A DNA stretch of 44,542 nt from Lachnospiraceae bacterium (GTDB lineage: Bacteria > Bacillota > Clostridia > Lachnospirales > Lachnospiraceae): positions 1 through 44,542 of the forward strand of contig SFGF01000024.1 of the NCBI GenBank assembly GCA_004556655.1. The letters run 5' to 3'. Both the position numbers and the translations under genes were made by a program. This document shows, in pieces, positions 14,686-23,227 of this stretch. The stretch's first letter is position 1; each line of letters opens with the position of its first letter. The notes beneath the pieces are model-generated. The model did no database searches. It saw nothing but the letters and a program-made list of their open reading frames with translations, and had not been told where the DNA came from.

Positions 14686-15885
14686 TTAAGAAAAAAGCAC
14701 TTTTAATCTCTTCATCGCCTCAACCGTGTTTTCATATGTTCCAAATGAAGTCAGACGGAAATAATTCTTTCCATTCTCACCAAATCCGGCACCAGGTGTT
14801 CCTACCACCTGAATGTTTTCCAGCAGATAGTCAAAACAAGTCCAGGAATCCATTCCATTCGGGCATTCAAACCAGATATATGGGGAATGATTGCCGCCGG
14901 TAAAGCGAATTCCCAGTTCGGTCAGTGTATCAGCGATTACTTTTGCATTCTTCTTATAATACTGCAGGTTTTCCTGACACTCTTTGATTCCTTCCTCTGA
15001 AAATACTTTTGCTGCAGCATGCTGTACAATATAAGAAGTACCGTTGTATTTGGTACACTGACGTCTGTTCCACATAGCATTCATGGACATTTCCACACCT
15101 GTGGAAGATTTGAATACCAGTTCTTTCGGAACTACCGTGTAACCACAGCGGGTTCCGGTAAATCCTGCCGTCTTGGACAGAGAACAGAATTCAATCGCAC
15201 ATTTTTTAGCACCCTCAATGGCAAAAATACTTCTCGGAAGCTCCGAATCAGAGATAAACGCTTCATATGCGGAATCAAACAGAATCACTGCTTCATTTTC
15301 CAGTGCGTAATCCACCCACTCTTTTAACTGCTCTTTATTGTAGCAGGCACCTGTAGGATTGTTGGGAGAGCAAAGGTAAATTACATCCGCATGCTGGCTG
15401 CGGTCCGGCATCGGCAGGAAATGATTCTCTGCATTTCCACTGATAAAAGTAACCTGATTGCCGCACATGATATTGGTGTCCACATATACCGGATAAACGG
15501 GATCCGGAATCAGAATTACATTTCCCTTACCGAACAGATCGGTAATATTTCCGGTGTCACTTTTCGCACCGTCTGAAACGAAGATGGATGTTGGATCCAC
15601 ATCCACACCATTTTTCTTATAATAATCCGCAATGGCCTGTCTTGTGTCCGCGTACCCCTGCTCAGGTCCATATCCTTTAAAAGTAGCGGAATCTGCCATG
15701 GCATCCACACCTTCATGGAGTGCTTTCAAGACACAGTCACAAAGTGGTCGGGTAACATCACCGATCCCCAGACGAATCACCGGTTTGTCCGGATGCTTCT
15801 CTGTGTAAGCAGCAGTACGATGGGCTATTTCAGAAAACAGATAACTGTCCTTTAACTGCAGATAATTTTCATTTAATTTTGGCAT
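14686..15885 (-). CDS. dapL: LL-diaminopimelate aminotransferase
   Basis: This 399-aa fold-type I PLP aminotransferase converts tetrahydrodipicolinate directly to LL-diaminopimelate with glutamate as amino donor, for lysine and peptidoglycan synthesis. The N-terminus KLNENYLQLKDSYLFSEIAHR and IRLGIGDVTRPL are DapL hallmarks. The PLP Lys lies in FCSLSKTAGFTGTRCGYTVVP, and YLCSPNNPTGACYN and FDSAYEAFI are also present. It is the last gene of the long glnA-led gene run, 39 nt after gatB, so it may depend on that transcript. Use of glutamate as donor fits the nitrogen theme. Confidence 0.97.
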   Translation of the reverse strand: MPKLNENYLQLKDSYLFSEIAHRTAAYTEKHPDKPVIRLGIGDVTRPLCDCVLKALHEGVDAMADSATFKGYGPEQGYADTRQAIADYYKKNGVDVDPTSIFVSDGAKSDTGNITDLFGKGNVILIPDPVYPVYVDTNIMCGNQVTFISGNAENHFLPMPDRSQHADVIYLCSPNNPTGACYNKEQLKEWVDYALENEAVILFDSAYEAFISDSELPRSIFAIEGAKKCAIEFCSLSKTAGFTGTRCGYTVVPKELVFKSSTGVEMSMNAMWNRRQCTKYNGTSYIVQHAAAKVFSEEGIKECQENLQYYKKNAKVIADTLTELGIRFTGGNHSPYIWFECPNGMDSWTCFDYLLENIQVVGTPGAGFGENGKNYFRLTSFGTYENTVEAMKRLKVLFS

Positions 15886-15924
15886 GGCTTTATGTTCCTT
15901 TCATCATCATTTTCTTAAACGTAT

Positions 15925-17355
15925 TTATAACTTCTTCCTCAGAAGTTCATTCACTTTTGCCGGGTCAGCTTTTCCTTTCATTTTCTTCATAACCTGACCC
16001 ACCAGGAAACCGAGTACTTTTTCTTTTCCACTGTGGAATTCTTCCACAGTCTTCGGATTGGCTGCAAGCACCTCATCCACCGCAGTTTCGATTGCTCCGC
16101 TGTCGGATACCATCAAAAGACCTTTTTCTTTCATATAGGAAATCGGCTCCACATCCTCATCCATAATGGCAGCAAATACTTTCTTTGCATTTTGCTGATT
16201 GATTTCTCCACGCTCAATCGCAAGGATCAGATCTGCCAGATGCTTCGGTGAAAAGCTCAAATCTTCCGGTTCCATGGATTTTTCTTTCATGAGACGCATG
16301 GTCTCTCCCATCAGCCAGTTGGCTGCTTTTTTCGGATTGCCGCAAAATCCGGCTGTCTCTTCAAAGATATCTGCCATATGCTTAGACTGTGTCAGGATAT
16401 TGGCATCGTACTTTGAAAGCTCATATTCTTTCTGATACCGGGCAGCTTTCTCTTCCTGAAATTCCGGCTGACGACTTTTGATTTCATTCATCCATTCTGT
16501 GGAGATGCTTACCGGCTGGAGATCCGGATCCGGGAAATAGCGATAATCCTTGGCATCTTCTTTCGACCGCATCGCATAGGAAGATTCTTTGTTGTCGTCC
16601 CAACGGCGGGTTTCCTGGATTACCTCTCTTCCTTCTTCCAGAAGTTCGATCTGACGTTCCCGTTCTCCCTCTATGGCGTGGGAAATTGCCTTGAACGAGT
16701 TCAGGTTTTTCATCTCGGTTCTGGTTCCCAGACGACCGCTTCCCACTTCACGGACAGAAAGGTTTACGTCCGCACGCATGGAACCTTCCTGCAGCTTACA
16801 GTCAGAAACTCCCAGATACTGGCAGATCATACGCAGTTTTTCCAGATAAGCGATTACTTCCTCAGAGGTACGCATATCCGGCTCTGACACGATCTCGATC
16901 AGCGGTACACCGCTTCGATTATAGTCAACGAGAGAACAGTCTTCCCATTCATCATGGATCAGTTTTCCGGCATCTTCTTCCATATGCATTTCATGGATCC
17001 GGACTTTTTTTGTTCCTCCGGAAGTCTGGATCTCCAGCCATCCATCATGACAGATCGGCAGATAAAGCTGGGAAATCTGGTAATTCTGCGGATTATCCGG
17101 ATAGAAATAGTTTTTCCGGTCAAAGCGACAATACTGATTAATCTGGCAGTTGGCTGCAAGCCCCAGTGCCAATGCATACTCTACAACTTTTTTATTCAAT
17201 ACAGGAAGAGATCCCGGCATACCGGTACACACCGGACAAGTATGGGTGTTAGGTGCTCCTCCGAATTTTGTGGAACAACCGCAGAAAATTTTAGTCTCTG
17301 TAGCAAGTTCCACATGTACTTCCAGACCAATAACGGTTTCATACTGTTTTGCCAT
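15925..17355 (-). CDS. gatB: Asp-tRNA(Asn)/Glu-tRNA(Gln) amidotransferase subunit B
   Basis: This 476-aa subunit has the GatB N-terminal kinase-like domain (YETVIGLEVHVELATETKIFCGC; TCPVCTGMPGSLPVLN; the Zn-binding Cys pair region), the conserved CKLQEGSMRADVNLSVR and the C-terminal YqeY/tail domain (about 330-476) that contacts tRNA. GatB phosphorylates the misacylated Asp/Glu-tRNA and receives ammonia from GatA. The ATG at 17355 overlaps the gatA stop (TGATG) and has AGGAGG upstream. It is part of aspS-gatCAB. Confidence 0.98.
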   Translation of the reverse strand: MAKQYETVIGLEVHVELATETKIFCGCSTKFGGAPNTHTCPVCTGMPGSLPVLNKKVVEYALALGLAANCQINQYCRFDRKNYFYPDNPQNYQISQLYLPICHDGWLEIQTSGGTKKVRIHEMHMEEDAGKLIHDEWEDCSLVDYNRSGVPLIEIVSEPDMRTSEEVIAYLEKLRMICQYLGVSDCKLQEGSMRADVNLSVREVGSGRLGTRTEMKNLNSFKAISHAIEGERERQIELLEEGREVIQETRRWDDNKESSYAMRSKEDAKDYRYFPDPDLQPVSISTEWMNEIKSRQPEFQEEKAARYQKEYELSKYDANILTQSKHMADIFEETAGFCGNPKKAANWLMGETMRLMKEKSMEPEDLSFSPKHLADLILAIERGEINQQNAKKVFAAIMDEDVEPISYMKEKGLLMVSDSGAIETAVDEVLAANPKTVEEFHSGKEKVLGFLVGQVMKKMKGKADPAKVNELLRKKL

Positions 17356-18824
17356 CACATTTCCTCCTTTTCCCAGGCCATTGGAAATGGTCCCCGCAAA
17401 GCCTCATAAGCTGCTGCTGTCTGAAGAATCTTTTTCTCCTGGAAACAGTCACCGATGATCTGCATTCCCACCGGCAGACCCTGACTGTCTCTTCCGCACG
17501 GCAGGCTCACTGCCGGAAGTCCGGCAAGGTTCACTGCAACCGTATAAATATCACTCAGATACATCTGCAGCGGATCACAGAGGCTGGTACCGATTTTCGG
17601 TGCCGTAGTCGGTGATGCCGGAGCCAGGATGCAGTCATATTTTTCAAATGCCTGATCAAATTCTTTCTTAATCAGTGCTTTTGCTTTCAATGCTTTCAGA
17701 TAATATGCATCATAATAACCGGCGCTTAATACAAAGGATCCCAGAAGAATTCTTCTCTTCACCTCTTCACCAAATCCTTCCGCACGGCTCTTTTTATACA
17801 TTTCGTGAAGTTCTGTGGATTCCATATTACGGTATCCGTATTTGACACCGTCAAATCTCTCCAGATTGGAACTTGCCTCGGCACAGGCAATGATATAATA
17901 AGCAGGGATTACATAATCTACCATTTTCAGAGAGAAATATTCCACTTCCGCACCATTTTCAGCCATAAGTTCAATGGCATCTGTCAGTGCTTTTTTCACT
18001 TCTTCATTGGTTCCTTCTGCAAAATACTCCTTCGGAATACCAATTTTTTTGCCTTTCAGACTGCCTTCTGTCAGACTTTCCCACGATTCTACCGCTTTCT
18101 GGGAACTGGTGCTGTCCTTGGCATCATGACCGGCAATCACTTCAAAAAGTGCCGCACAATCCTGTACATTTCTTCCCACCGGACCGATCTGATCCAAAGA
18201 TGATGCATAGGCAATCAGACCATAACGGGATACTCTGCCATAGGTTGGTTTTAATCCGGTCACACCACAGTAAGCCGCCGGCTGACGGATGGAACCGCCG
18301 GTATCTGAGCCCAGCGCCAGCACTGCTTCCCCTGCCGCAACCGCCGCACAGGAACCTCCGGAAGAACCACCCGGTACGTGTTCGATGTTCCATGGATTTT
18401 TTGTAACACCAAAAGCAGATGTCTCTGTAGTACTTCCCATGGCAAATTCATCCATATTGGTTTTTCCCAGCACAATCATACCCGCATCTTCCAGACGTTT
18501 TACTGCCTCTGCATCAAATGCAGGCACAAAATTTTCCAGAATTTTAGAAGCACAGGTAGTTTTCTGTCCTCTTGTACAAATATTATCCTTCACTGCAACA
18601 GGAACACCGGCTAAAGGTCCGCTGTATCTCCCGCTTTTGATTCCTTCTTCTACTTCCTGAATTCTGCCGGCAAGTCTATCTTCATCCACAGAGAGAAATG
18701 CATGAATCTGAGGTTCCATTTTTTCCATCTGCTCTCTATACATATCCACTGTTTCTTTTACACTGATCTCACCGTCCCGGATTCTCCGGCTCAGTTCCCG
18801 GGCCGTCAACTGTAACATTTCCAT
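17355..18824 (-). CDS. gatA: Asp-tRNA(Asn)/Glu-tRNA(Gln) amidotransferase subunit A
   Basis: This 489-aa amidase-signature glutaminase releases ammonia from glutamine for GatB. The catalytic triad is visible as Lys79 (VAVKDNI), cis-Ser154 (PGGSSGG) and nucleophile Ser178 (SDTGGSIRQPA), at the family's usual positions. The full length is present. GAGGG precedes the ATG. Separated from gatC by an unusually long 140-nt spacer carrying two strong hairpins, while gatA and gatB overlap by one base. Confidence 0.98.
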   Translation of the reverse strand: MEMLQLTARELSRRIRDGEISVKETVDMYREQMEKMEPQIHAFLSVDEDRLAGRIQEVEEGIKSGRYSGPLAGVPVAVKDNICTRGQKTTCASKILENFVPAFDAEAVKRLEDAGMIVLGKTNMDEFAMGSTTETSAFGVTKNPWNIEHVPGGSSGGSCAAVAAGEAVLALGSDTGGSIRQPAAYCGVTGLKPTYGRVSRYGLIAYASSLDQIGPVGRNVQDCAALFEVIAGHDAKDSTSSQKAVESWESLTEGSLKGKKIGIPKEYFAEGTNEEVKKALTDAIELMAENGAEVEYFSLKMVDYVIPAYYIIACAEASSNLERFDGVKYGYRNMESTELHEMYKKSRAEGFGEEVKRRILLGSFVLSAGYYDAYYLKALKAKALIKKEFDQAFEKYDCILAPASPTTAPKIGTSLCDPLQMYLSDIYTVAVNLAGLPAVSLPCGRDSQGLPVGMQIIGDCFQEKKILQTAAAYEALRGPFPMAWEKEEM

Positions 18825-18859
18825 ATATATTCCCTCCTATTCAAGTCGATGCTCGCAGA

Positions 18860-18970
18860 GACTTGGCGCGCGATTCTGGTCAGCTTTGCTGACATCTTCC
18901 CATCAGAATCACTGCGCATCCTTGCGGTCCGTATAACATATAAGAAGACTATGCTACTTCTTAGTTATAC
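18860..18970. repeat. Palindromic intergenic element between gatC and gatA
   Basis: Two nested or adjacent hairpins fill the spacer. The first has GCGC + GATTCTG (18872-18878) pairing with CAGAATC (18904-18910) + GCGC, with GTCAGC/GCTGAC (18879-18893) inside. The second is GTATAAC (18931-18937) + TAAGAAG (18941-18947) pairing with CTTCTTA + GTTATAC (18957-18970), overlapping the gatC stop. The GC-rich first unit resembles repeated extragenic palindromes; other copies cannot be checked here. Confidence 0.65.
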
Positions 18971-19258
18971 TGTCTTCGGTACGATGTACTGACCATCTTT
19001 ACTCTTAGGAGCATTCGCCAGTGACTCTTCCCGTCCGTCTCCATTTGTCACCACATCCTCCCGGAATACATTCACTTCCGGAAGGATATGAACCAGAGGT
19101 TCTGCCTGATTTGTGTCCAGTTCATTCAGTTTTTCTACATAATCCAGTATTTTTTCCATTTCATCCATGGCTTTTTGGCGTTCCTGGGGACTAAGTGCCA
19201 GCTTTGCCAGAATTTCCACATTATCCATGGTCGCATCATCTATTTTTCTACCGCTCAT
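18965..19258 (-). CDS. gatC: Asp-tRNA(Asn)/Glu-tRNA(Gln) amidotransferase subunit C
   Basis: This 97-aa GatC has the typical helical start (VEILAKLALSPQERQ), the MEKILDYVEKLNELDT linker and the EPLVHILPEVNVFREDVV tail that wraps the GatA-GatB interface. AGGAG precedes the ATG at 19258. It lies 56 nt behind aspS. Confidence 0.96.
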   Translation of the reverse strand: MSGRKIDDATMDNVEILAKLALSPQERQKAMDEMEKILDYVEKLNELDTNQAEPLVHILPEVNVFREDVVTNGDGREESLANAPKSKDGQYIVPKTV

Positions 19259-19314
19259 CCCTTACTCCTTTCATGTAAAACGCTATTTACATTTATCAGG
19301 CTTTCGATTCTCTT

Positions 19315-20643
19315 CTATGGCTCCAGTCTGCTCATATCTCTCGGGAACAGGCAGGCTTCTCTTACATTATCCTCGCCAAGGATCTGCATGGTCAGACGTT
19401 CAAGACCAATCCCCAATCCTCCATGAGGCGGCATACCAAAACGGAATGCATCCAGATACTGTTCCAATCCCTCCGTGGTCATACCTTTTTTCTCTATTTT
19501 TTCCAGCAGTTTTTCGTAATCATGGATACGCTGTCCGCCGGTAGTAATTTCCAGTCCTTTATACAAAAGGTCAAAACTCAATGTATATCTTTCATCCTCC
19601 GGATCATCCATTGCGTAGAATGGTCTTTTCTTGGAAGGATAATGTGTTACAAATACAAAATCTGCATCATATTCTTCTTTAAAATACCGACCGATCATTT
19701 CTTCTTCTTCCGGCTCCAGATCAAAAGGATTACGAATTTTCCTGTTATATTTTTCAGAAACAAGACGTTTCGCCTCATCAAACCGCACATATGGAATTTT
19801 GCTTACATCCGGAAGTTTTACTCCCAGAAGCTTCAGTTCTTTGCTGTATTCCTTCTCCAGAAGTGCCATCATATACTGAAGAAACCCGGTTTCCATCTCA
19901 CAGATATCCATAAAACTGTGAATATAACCCATCTCAAAATCAAGACTGGTATATTCGTTTAAATGACGACGTGTATTATGTTTTTCTGCACGGAATACCG
20001 GACCTGTCTCAAATACCCGGTCAAACACTCCTACCATCATCTGTTTATATAGCTGTGGACTCTGCTGCAGAACTGCCGGACGATGGAAATAGGACAATTT
20101 GAAAAGGTTAGCGCCGCCCTCAGCACTTTTTGCACCGATCTTTGGCGTATGGATCTCCGTAAAGCCCTGGCTGTACAGATAATCTCTGAATCCTCTCACA
20201 ATTCCCTCCTGAATACGAAATCTGGCACGTTCCCGTACATTCCTCAAGGAAAGAGAACGTCTGTCCAGTTTTGCTTCCAGAGAAGTATTTAATTTCCACT
20301 TGTCGATTGCCAGCGGAAGCGGTCCGCTTGCTTTGGAGAGATGCTGAATATTTTCCAGACGGATTTCTTTTCCATGAGGGGCACGCTCTTCATTTTTCAC
20401 AGTACCCTCTATGCGAATGAAGTCACCTTGACGGATCTGAGAGAGTTCCTGATTGGTCTTTCCCTCTTCCCATACTGTCTGTACCAGACCATCTCGTTTT
20501 CTGAGAATGATAAATGCAATATCGCCCATATCACGAACACTGTGTACGGCGCCTTCTACAATCAGCCTGCTGTCTTCTTCTGCCTGAAGCAGATCTTCCA
20601 GTTCTGCCTCTTCCCTTTTCTGAATCCCCGTAATAAATTCCAT
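19315..20643 (-). CDS. aspS: Aspartate--tRNA ligase, archaeal-type (probably non-discriminating)
   Basis: This 442-aa class II synthetase lacks the large GAD insertion of the usual bacterial AspRS (about 590 aa) and is of the archaeal/eukaryotic type. The N-terminal OB fold spans about 25-105 (SVRDMGDIAFIILRKRDG). Motif 2 is FRAEKHNTRRHLNEYTSLDFEMG and motif 3 GIGLERLTMQILG. Adjacent gatC-gatA-gatB suggests it charges both tRNA(Asp) and tRNA(Asn), the latter then amidated by GatCAB; that is inference from context. A separate bacterial AspRS elsewhere in the genome would be expected if this enzyme mainly serves the Asn route. AAAGGAG precedes the ATG. Confidence 0.94.
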   Translation of the reverse strand: MEFITGIQKREEAELEDLLQAEEDSRLIVEGAVHSVRDMGDIAFIILRKRDGLVQTVWEEGKTNQELSQIRQGDFIRIEGTVKNEERAPHGKEIRLENIQHLSKASGPLPLAIDKWKLNTSLEAKLDRRSLSLRNVRERARFRIQEGIVRGFRDYLYSQGFTEIHTPKIGAKSAEGGANLFKLSYFHRPAVLQQSPQLYKQMMVGVFDRVFETGPVFRAEKHNTRRHLNEYTSLDFEMGYIHSFMDICEMETGFLQYMMALLEKEYSKELKLLGVKLPDVSKIPYVRFDEAKRLVSEKYNRKIRNPFDLEPEEEEMIGRYFKEEYDADFVFVTHYPSKKRPFYAMDDPEDERYTLSFDLLYKGLEITTGGQRIHDYEKLLEKIEKKGMTTEGLEQYLDAFRFGMPPHGGLGIGLERLTMQILGEDNVREACLFPRDMSRLEP

Positions 20644-20692
20644 ATCACATTCTCCTTTTCCATTCCATAATTTTTGCTTTCACAAAAATACT

Positions 20693-21241
20693 CTATCCTT
20701 CCTCAAATAAAAGAGTGAGGATCATCTGGGCAGTTTCAACCATATTGGTTGCATTGTCCATACTGCATTTCTGAATATATCTGTGTGCTTCTTCCTCCGA
20801 CAAATGATTTCGCTCCATCAGAAGTGCTTTTGCATTCCGGATATAGTTTTCTTCCCTCTCCGTCCTCTTTTTCGGCTTTTTTTCCTTCTTTATACGCCGT
20901 TCCATCTGACGAAGAACCATCTCCACCGTGTTTACCAGATCGTAAACTTTTAGTGGCATAGTCAGGGATAAGATCCCGGCTTCCGCTTCACTTACCGTAC
21001 TTGCAGAACCGAGCAATATCAGTTCAAAATACGTTGGAAGGCATTCTGCCAGTTCCACATAATACATATCTTTCAGACGATAGCCACTGATCACCAGACC
21101 ATGGCTATGTTGATTGACTTCCTGAAGTGCTGATGAGGCAGAGGCACATGCAAAAACCTGGTTAAAACCGTGGCCCATGAGAATTTTTCTGATCTTCTTT
21201 GCATCATCTAGTTTGGGTAACACCACCACAACCACACTCAT
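20693..21241 (-). CDS. ANTAR-domain antiterminator, NitR/NasT-like
   Basis: This 182-aa protein has a receiver-like domain (1-115), a basic linker (KKEKKPKKRTERE) and a C-terminal ANTAR RNA-binding domain (about 122-180; NYIRNAKALLMERNHLSEEEAHRYIQKCSMDN and MVETAQMIL). The position of the phosphoacceptor Asp is Gly53 (VISGYRL), and the usual N-terminal acidic pair is not in place, so phosphorylation is unlikely. It starts 20 nt after glnA. In Clostridium saccharobutylicum NitR, encoded directly behind glnA, relieves termination in the glnA leader. The same job here fits the terminator leaders before glnA, pyrG and glnN. GGAGG precedes the ATG. Confidence 0.92.
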   Translation of the reverse strand: MSVVVVVLPKLDDAKKIRKILMGHGFNQVFACASASSALQEVNQHSHGLVISGYRLKDMYYVELAECLPTYFELILLGSASTVSEAEAGILSLTMPLKVYDLVNTVEMVLRQMERRIKKEKKPKKRTEREENYIRNAKALLMERNHLSEEEAHRYIQKCSMDNATNMVETAQMILTLLFEEG

Positions 21242-21261
21242 CCGCTGCCTCCATCATTTAC

Positions 21262-22587
21262 TCACACTAAATATAAATATCGGTTCAGCTCCCACTCTGA
21301 AACCTGAGCCAGGTAGCTTTTCCATTCTTTTCTTTTGGCTTTTGTATACGCCGAAGTGAACTTCTCACCAAGAACCTCTTGTAGCAAGACATCCTGTTCC
21401 ATATAATTCAAAGCCTCACTGAGATTTTCCGGCAAAGCCTGAATTCCTTTTTCTCTCTTTTCTTCCAAAGACATTTTCCGAATGCTTTCTGTCATCTCGG
21501 CAGGTGCTTTCAGATTCTTCTCAATTCCATCCAGCCCAGCTGCCAGACAAAGTGCAAACACAAGATACGGATTTGATGCGGAATCCGGACTTCTCAGTTC
21601 CAGATTTACTCCACCGCCCATACGTTTGCGAACATGAATCAATGCTTCTCTCCGCTTTCTTGACCAAGTGACATCGGAAGGTGCCTCAAATCCGGGAACC
21701 AGTCTCTTATATGAATTGACAAGCGGATTAAAGATTGCTGTCATTCCCTGGATATGTTCAAGGATTCCTGCCATAAAAGCTTCTCCTTCACGGCTCAGTT
21801 CACCATTTTCATCCCGGAACACATTTTTTCCTTCCTTCATCAGGCGCATATTCAAATGCATGCCTGAACCATCTACATCCGTTCTGGGCTTCGGCATAAA
21901 AGTAGCATGAAGCCCATATCTTCTGGCAATCGTTCTAACCGCCATTTTAAATGTCATGATCTTATCCGCCGTAGCCAATGCATTTTCAAAAGTAAAATCA
22001 ATCTCATGCTGGGCAGGCGCACATTCATGATGGGAAGAATCAATTTCATATCCCATCTCTTCCAAAGTCAGGATAATATCCCTTCTTGTATTTTCTCCCA
22101 AATCCACCGGTGACGTATCCAGATATCCGGCTTTTTCATGGGTAACCGTAGTCGGAAGATTATTATCATCCGTATGAAATAAGAAAAATTCACACTCCGG
22201 ATTCACCTGGAAGGTATAACCCATTTTTTCAGCCTTTTCCACCGTTTTTTTCAAAATCAACCGTGGACTTACTTCATATTCCGAACCATCATCGTTGCAG
22301 ATATCACAAAGAAAACGGGCAACCTTTCCCTGCTGTGGCCGCCACGGTAAAATTGTAAACGTATTCAGAACGGGTCTCAGATATAAATCCACCTCTTCGC
22401 TCTGAATAGAACCATCCAAAGATGCCCTGTCGATCACACATCTGTTTTCCATCGCCTTAAACAGACGGCTGGAAGGTATCGCAACATTCTTCAACACACC
22501 AAACATATCCGTAAACTGAAGACGGATGAACTCCACATCCTCTTCCTCTACTAATTGCATAATTTCCGCTTTGCTATAATTCTCCAT
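21262..22587 (-). CDS. glnA: Glutamine synthetase type I
   Basis: This 441-aa GSI has the beta-grasp N-domain (VEFIRLQFTDMFGVLKNVAIP; DGSIQSEEVDLYLRP) and catalytic domain: NPECEFFLF, DSSHHECAPAQHEIDF, GLHATFMPKPRTDVDGSGMHLNMRL, NSYKRLVPGFEAP and ELRSPDSASNPYL. The length and lack of an adenylylation-site region suggest the GSI-alpha type of Firmicutes, regulated by feedback rather than adenylylation. The frame opens at 22626, but AAGGAG seven nt before ATG 22587 decides the start. It is preceded by a consensus promoter and a terminator hairpin in the leader, and followed closely by the ANTAR gene. Confidence 0.97.
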   Translation of the reverse strand: MENYSKAEIMQLVEEEDVEFIRLQFTDMFGVLKNVAIPSSRLFKAMENRCVIDRASLDGSIQSEEVDLYLRPVLNTFTILPWRPQQGKVARFLCDICNDDGSEYEVSPRLILKKTVEKAEKMGYTFQVNPECEFFLFHTDDNNLPTTVTHEKAGYLDTSPVDLGENTRRDIILTLEEMGYEIDSSHHECAPAQHEIDFTFENALATADKIMTFKMAVRTIARRYGLHATFMPKPRTDVDGSGMHLNMRLMKEGKNVFRDENGELSREGEAFMAGILEHIQGMTAIFNPLVNSYKRLVPGFEAPSDVTWSRKRREALIHVRKRMGGGVNLELRSPDSASNPYLVFALCLAAGLDGIEKNLKAPAEMTESIRKMSLEEKREKGIQALPENLSEALNYMEQDVLLQEVLGEKFTSAYTKAKRKEWKSYLAQVSEWELNRYLYLV

Positions 22588-22687
22588 ATAGTTTCTCCTT
22601 TTCACCAGCAAAATCTTCATCCGCATGCAGCTTTTTTATCTTGATTTTAACCTGAAAATCTGAAGGAATACAATCTTTAAACGAAAA

Positions 22688-22730
22688 AAAGGTGCACTTA
22701 TTAAGAGTAATCTCTAAATAAGACACCTTT
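22688..22730 (-). terminator. Leader terminator of glnA
   Basis: On the minus strand AAAGGTG pairs with CACCTTT, CTTATT with AATAAG and AGAG with CTCT around loop ATTA, followed by seven T residues. The hairpin begins about 17 nt after the -10 box, so most transcripts would stop before glnA unless antitermination occurs. Confidence 0.85.
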
Positions 22731-22747
22731 GCCTTTTCATGTTCCGT

Positions 22748-22776
22748 ATTATAGCAATCGGCGATACTCTTGTCAA
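22748..22776 (-). promoter_or_regulatory. Consensus promoter of glnA
   Basis: TTGACA (22771-22776), 17-nt spacer, TATAAT (22748-22753) on the minus strand. A perfect sigma-70-type promoter, so control is likely downstream at the terminator. Confidence 0.88.
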
Positions 22777-22794
22777 GTCTTATTCGTACATATT

Positions 22795-23000
22795 GTGCGT
22801 GGGAGAGGGATTATTGCTGGTATGGGGACGCTGCGGAACAGAGCTCTTCGGTGTCTGGACACGCTCCCGCTCAGTCGGAGCTGCAGCGGTTCTAAGGCAC
22901 CAAAATACGGTGCCCAAGAACCGGCGCTCCTCCGATGGTCCCGACACCGAAGGGCTCTGTTCCTCAGCTGCGCATTCATGCCACATTCTCCTCTCGCACA
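22795..23000. repeat. Nested palindromic element 1 (glnA-gltD interval)
   Basis: The outer core arms are GGAACAGAGCtCTTCGGTGTC (22835-22855) and its complement with one mismatch (22943-22963). TCGGAG/CTCCGA lie inside, then a perfect inner hairpin CGGTTCT-GGCACC / GGTGCC-AGAACCG (22887-22923). Weaker flanking complementarity extends to about 22795 and 23000. GC content is higher than nearby. ORFs across it are products of the palindrome, without RBS or family resemblance. Confidence 0.75.
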
Positions 23001-23072
23001 CTAGGTTCTCATTACCAGATGTGTGTGTGTTCCTTTTGTTTGCATCCTTTTTCGCTGTGACTGCTGTCATTT

Positions 23073-23162
23073 TGTCGGATGCGAATTCTGATGATATATA
23101 TGAGTTGCCCGACAAATGAAATGAGACTACGAATTTCTTCGTGCTTTGCACTCTCGAAATTC
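23073..23162. repeat. Two simple hairpins in the glnA-gltD interval
   Basis: TTTGTCGG (23073-23080) pairs with CCGACAAA (23109-23116). GAATTTC-GTGC pairs with GCAC-GAAATTC at 23131-23162. Neither has a T tract on either strand. Confidence 0.6.
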
Positions 23163-23227
23163 TAAAAACATTGGGGTAACAAACTGTATGCCCTGGATGA
23201 TGATGTTTTGTTGCCGGCGAACGACAG

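Noticed and set aside
22688..22745. Canonical ANTAR dual-hexaloop target before glnA
   Set aside because: Only one long hairpin fits in the short leader, and its loop is not a hexaloop with the expected A and G.
22729..23119. Overlapping ORFs on both strands in the palindromic region
   Set aside because: They reflect the inverted-repeat composition and lack SD sequences and family features.
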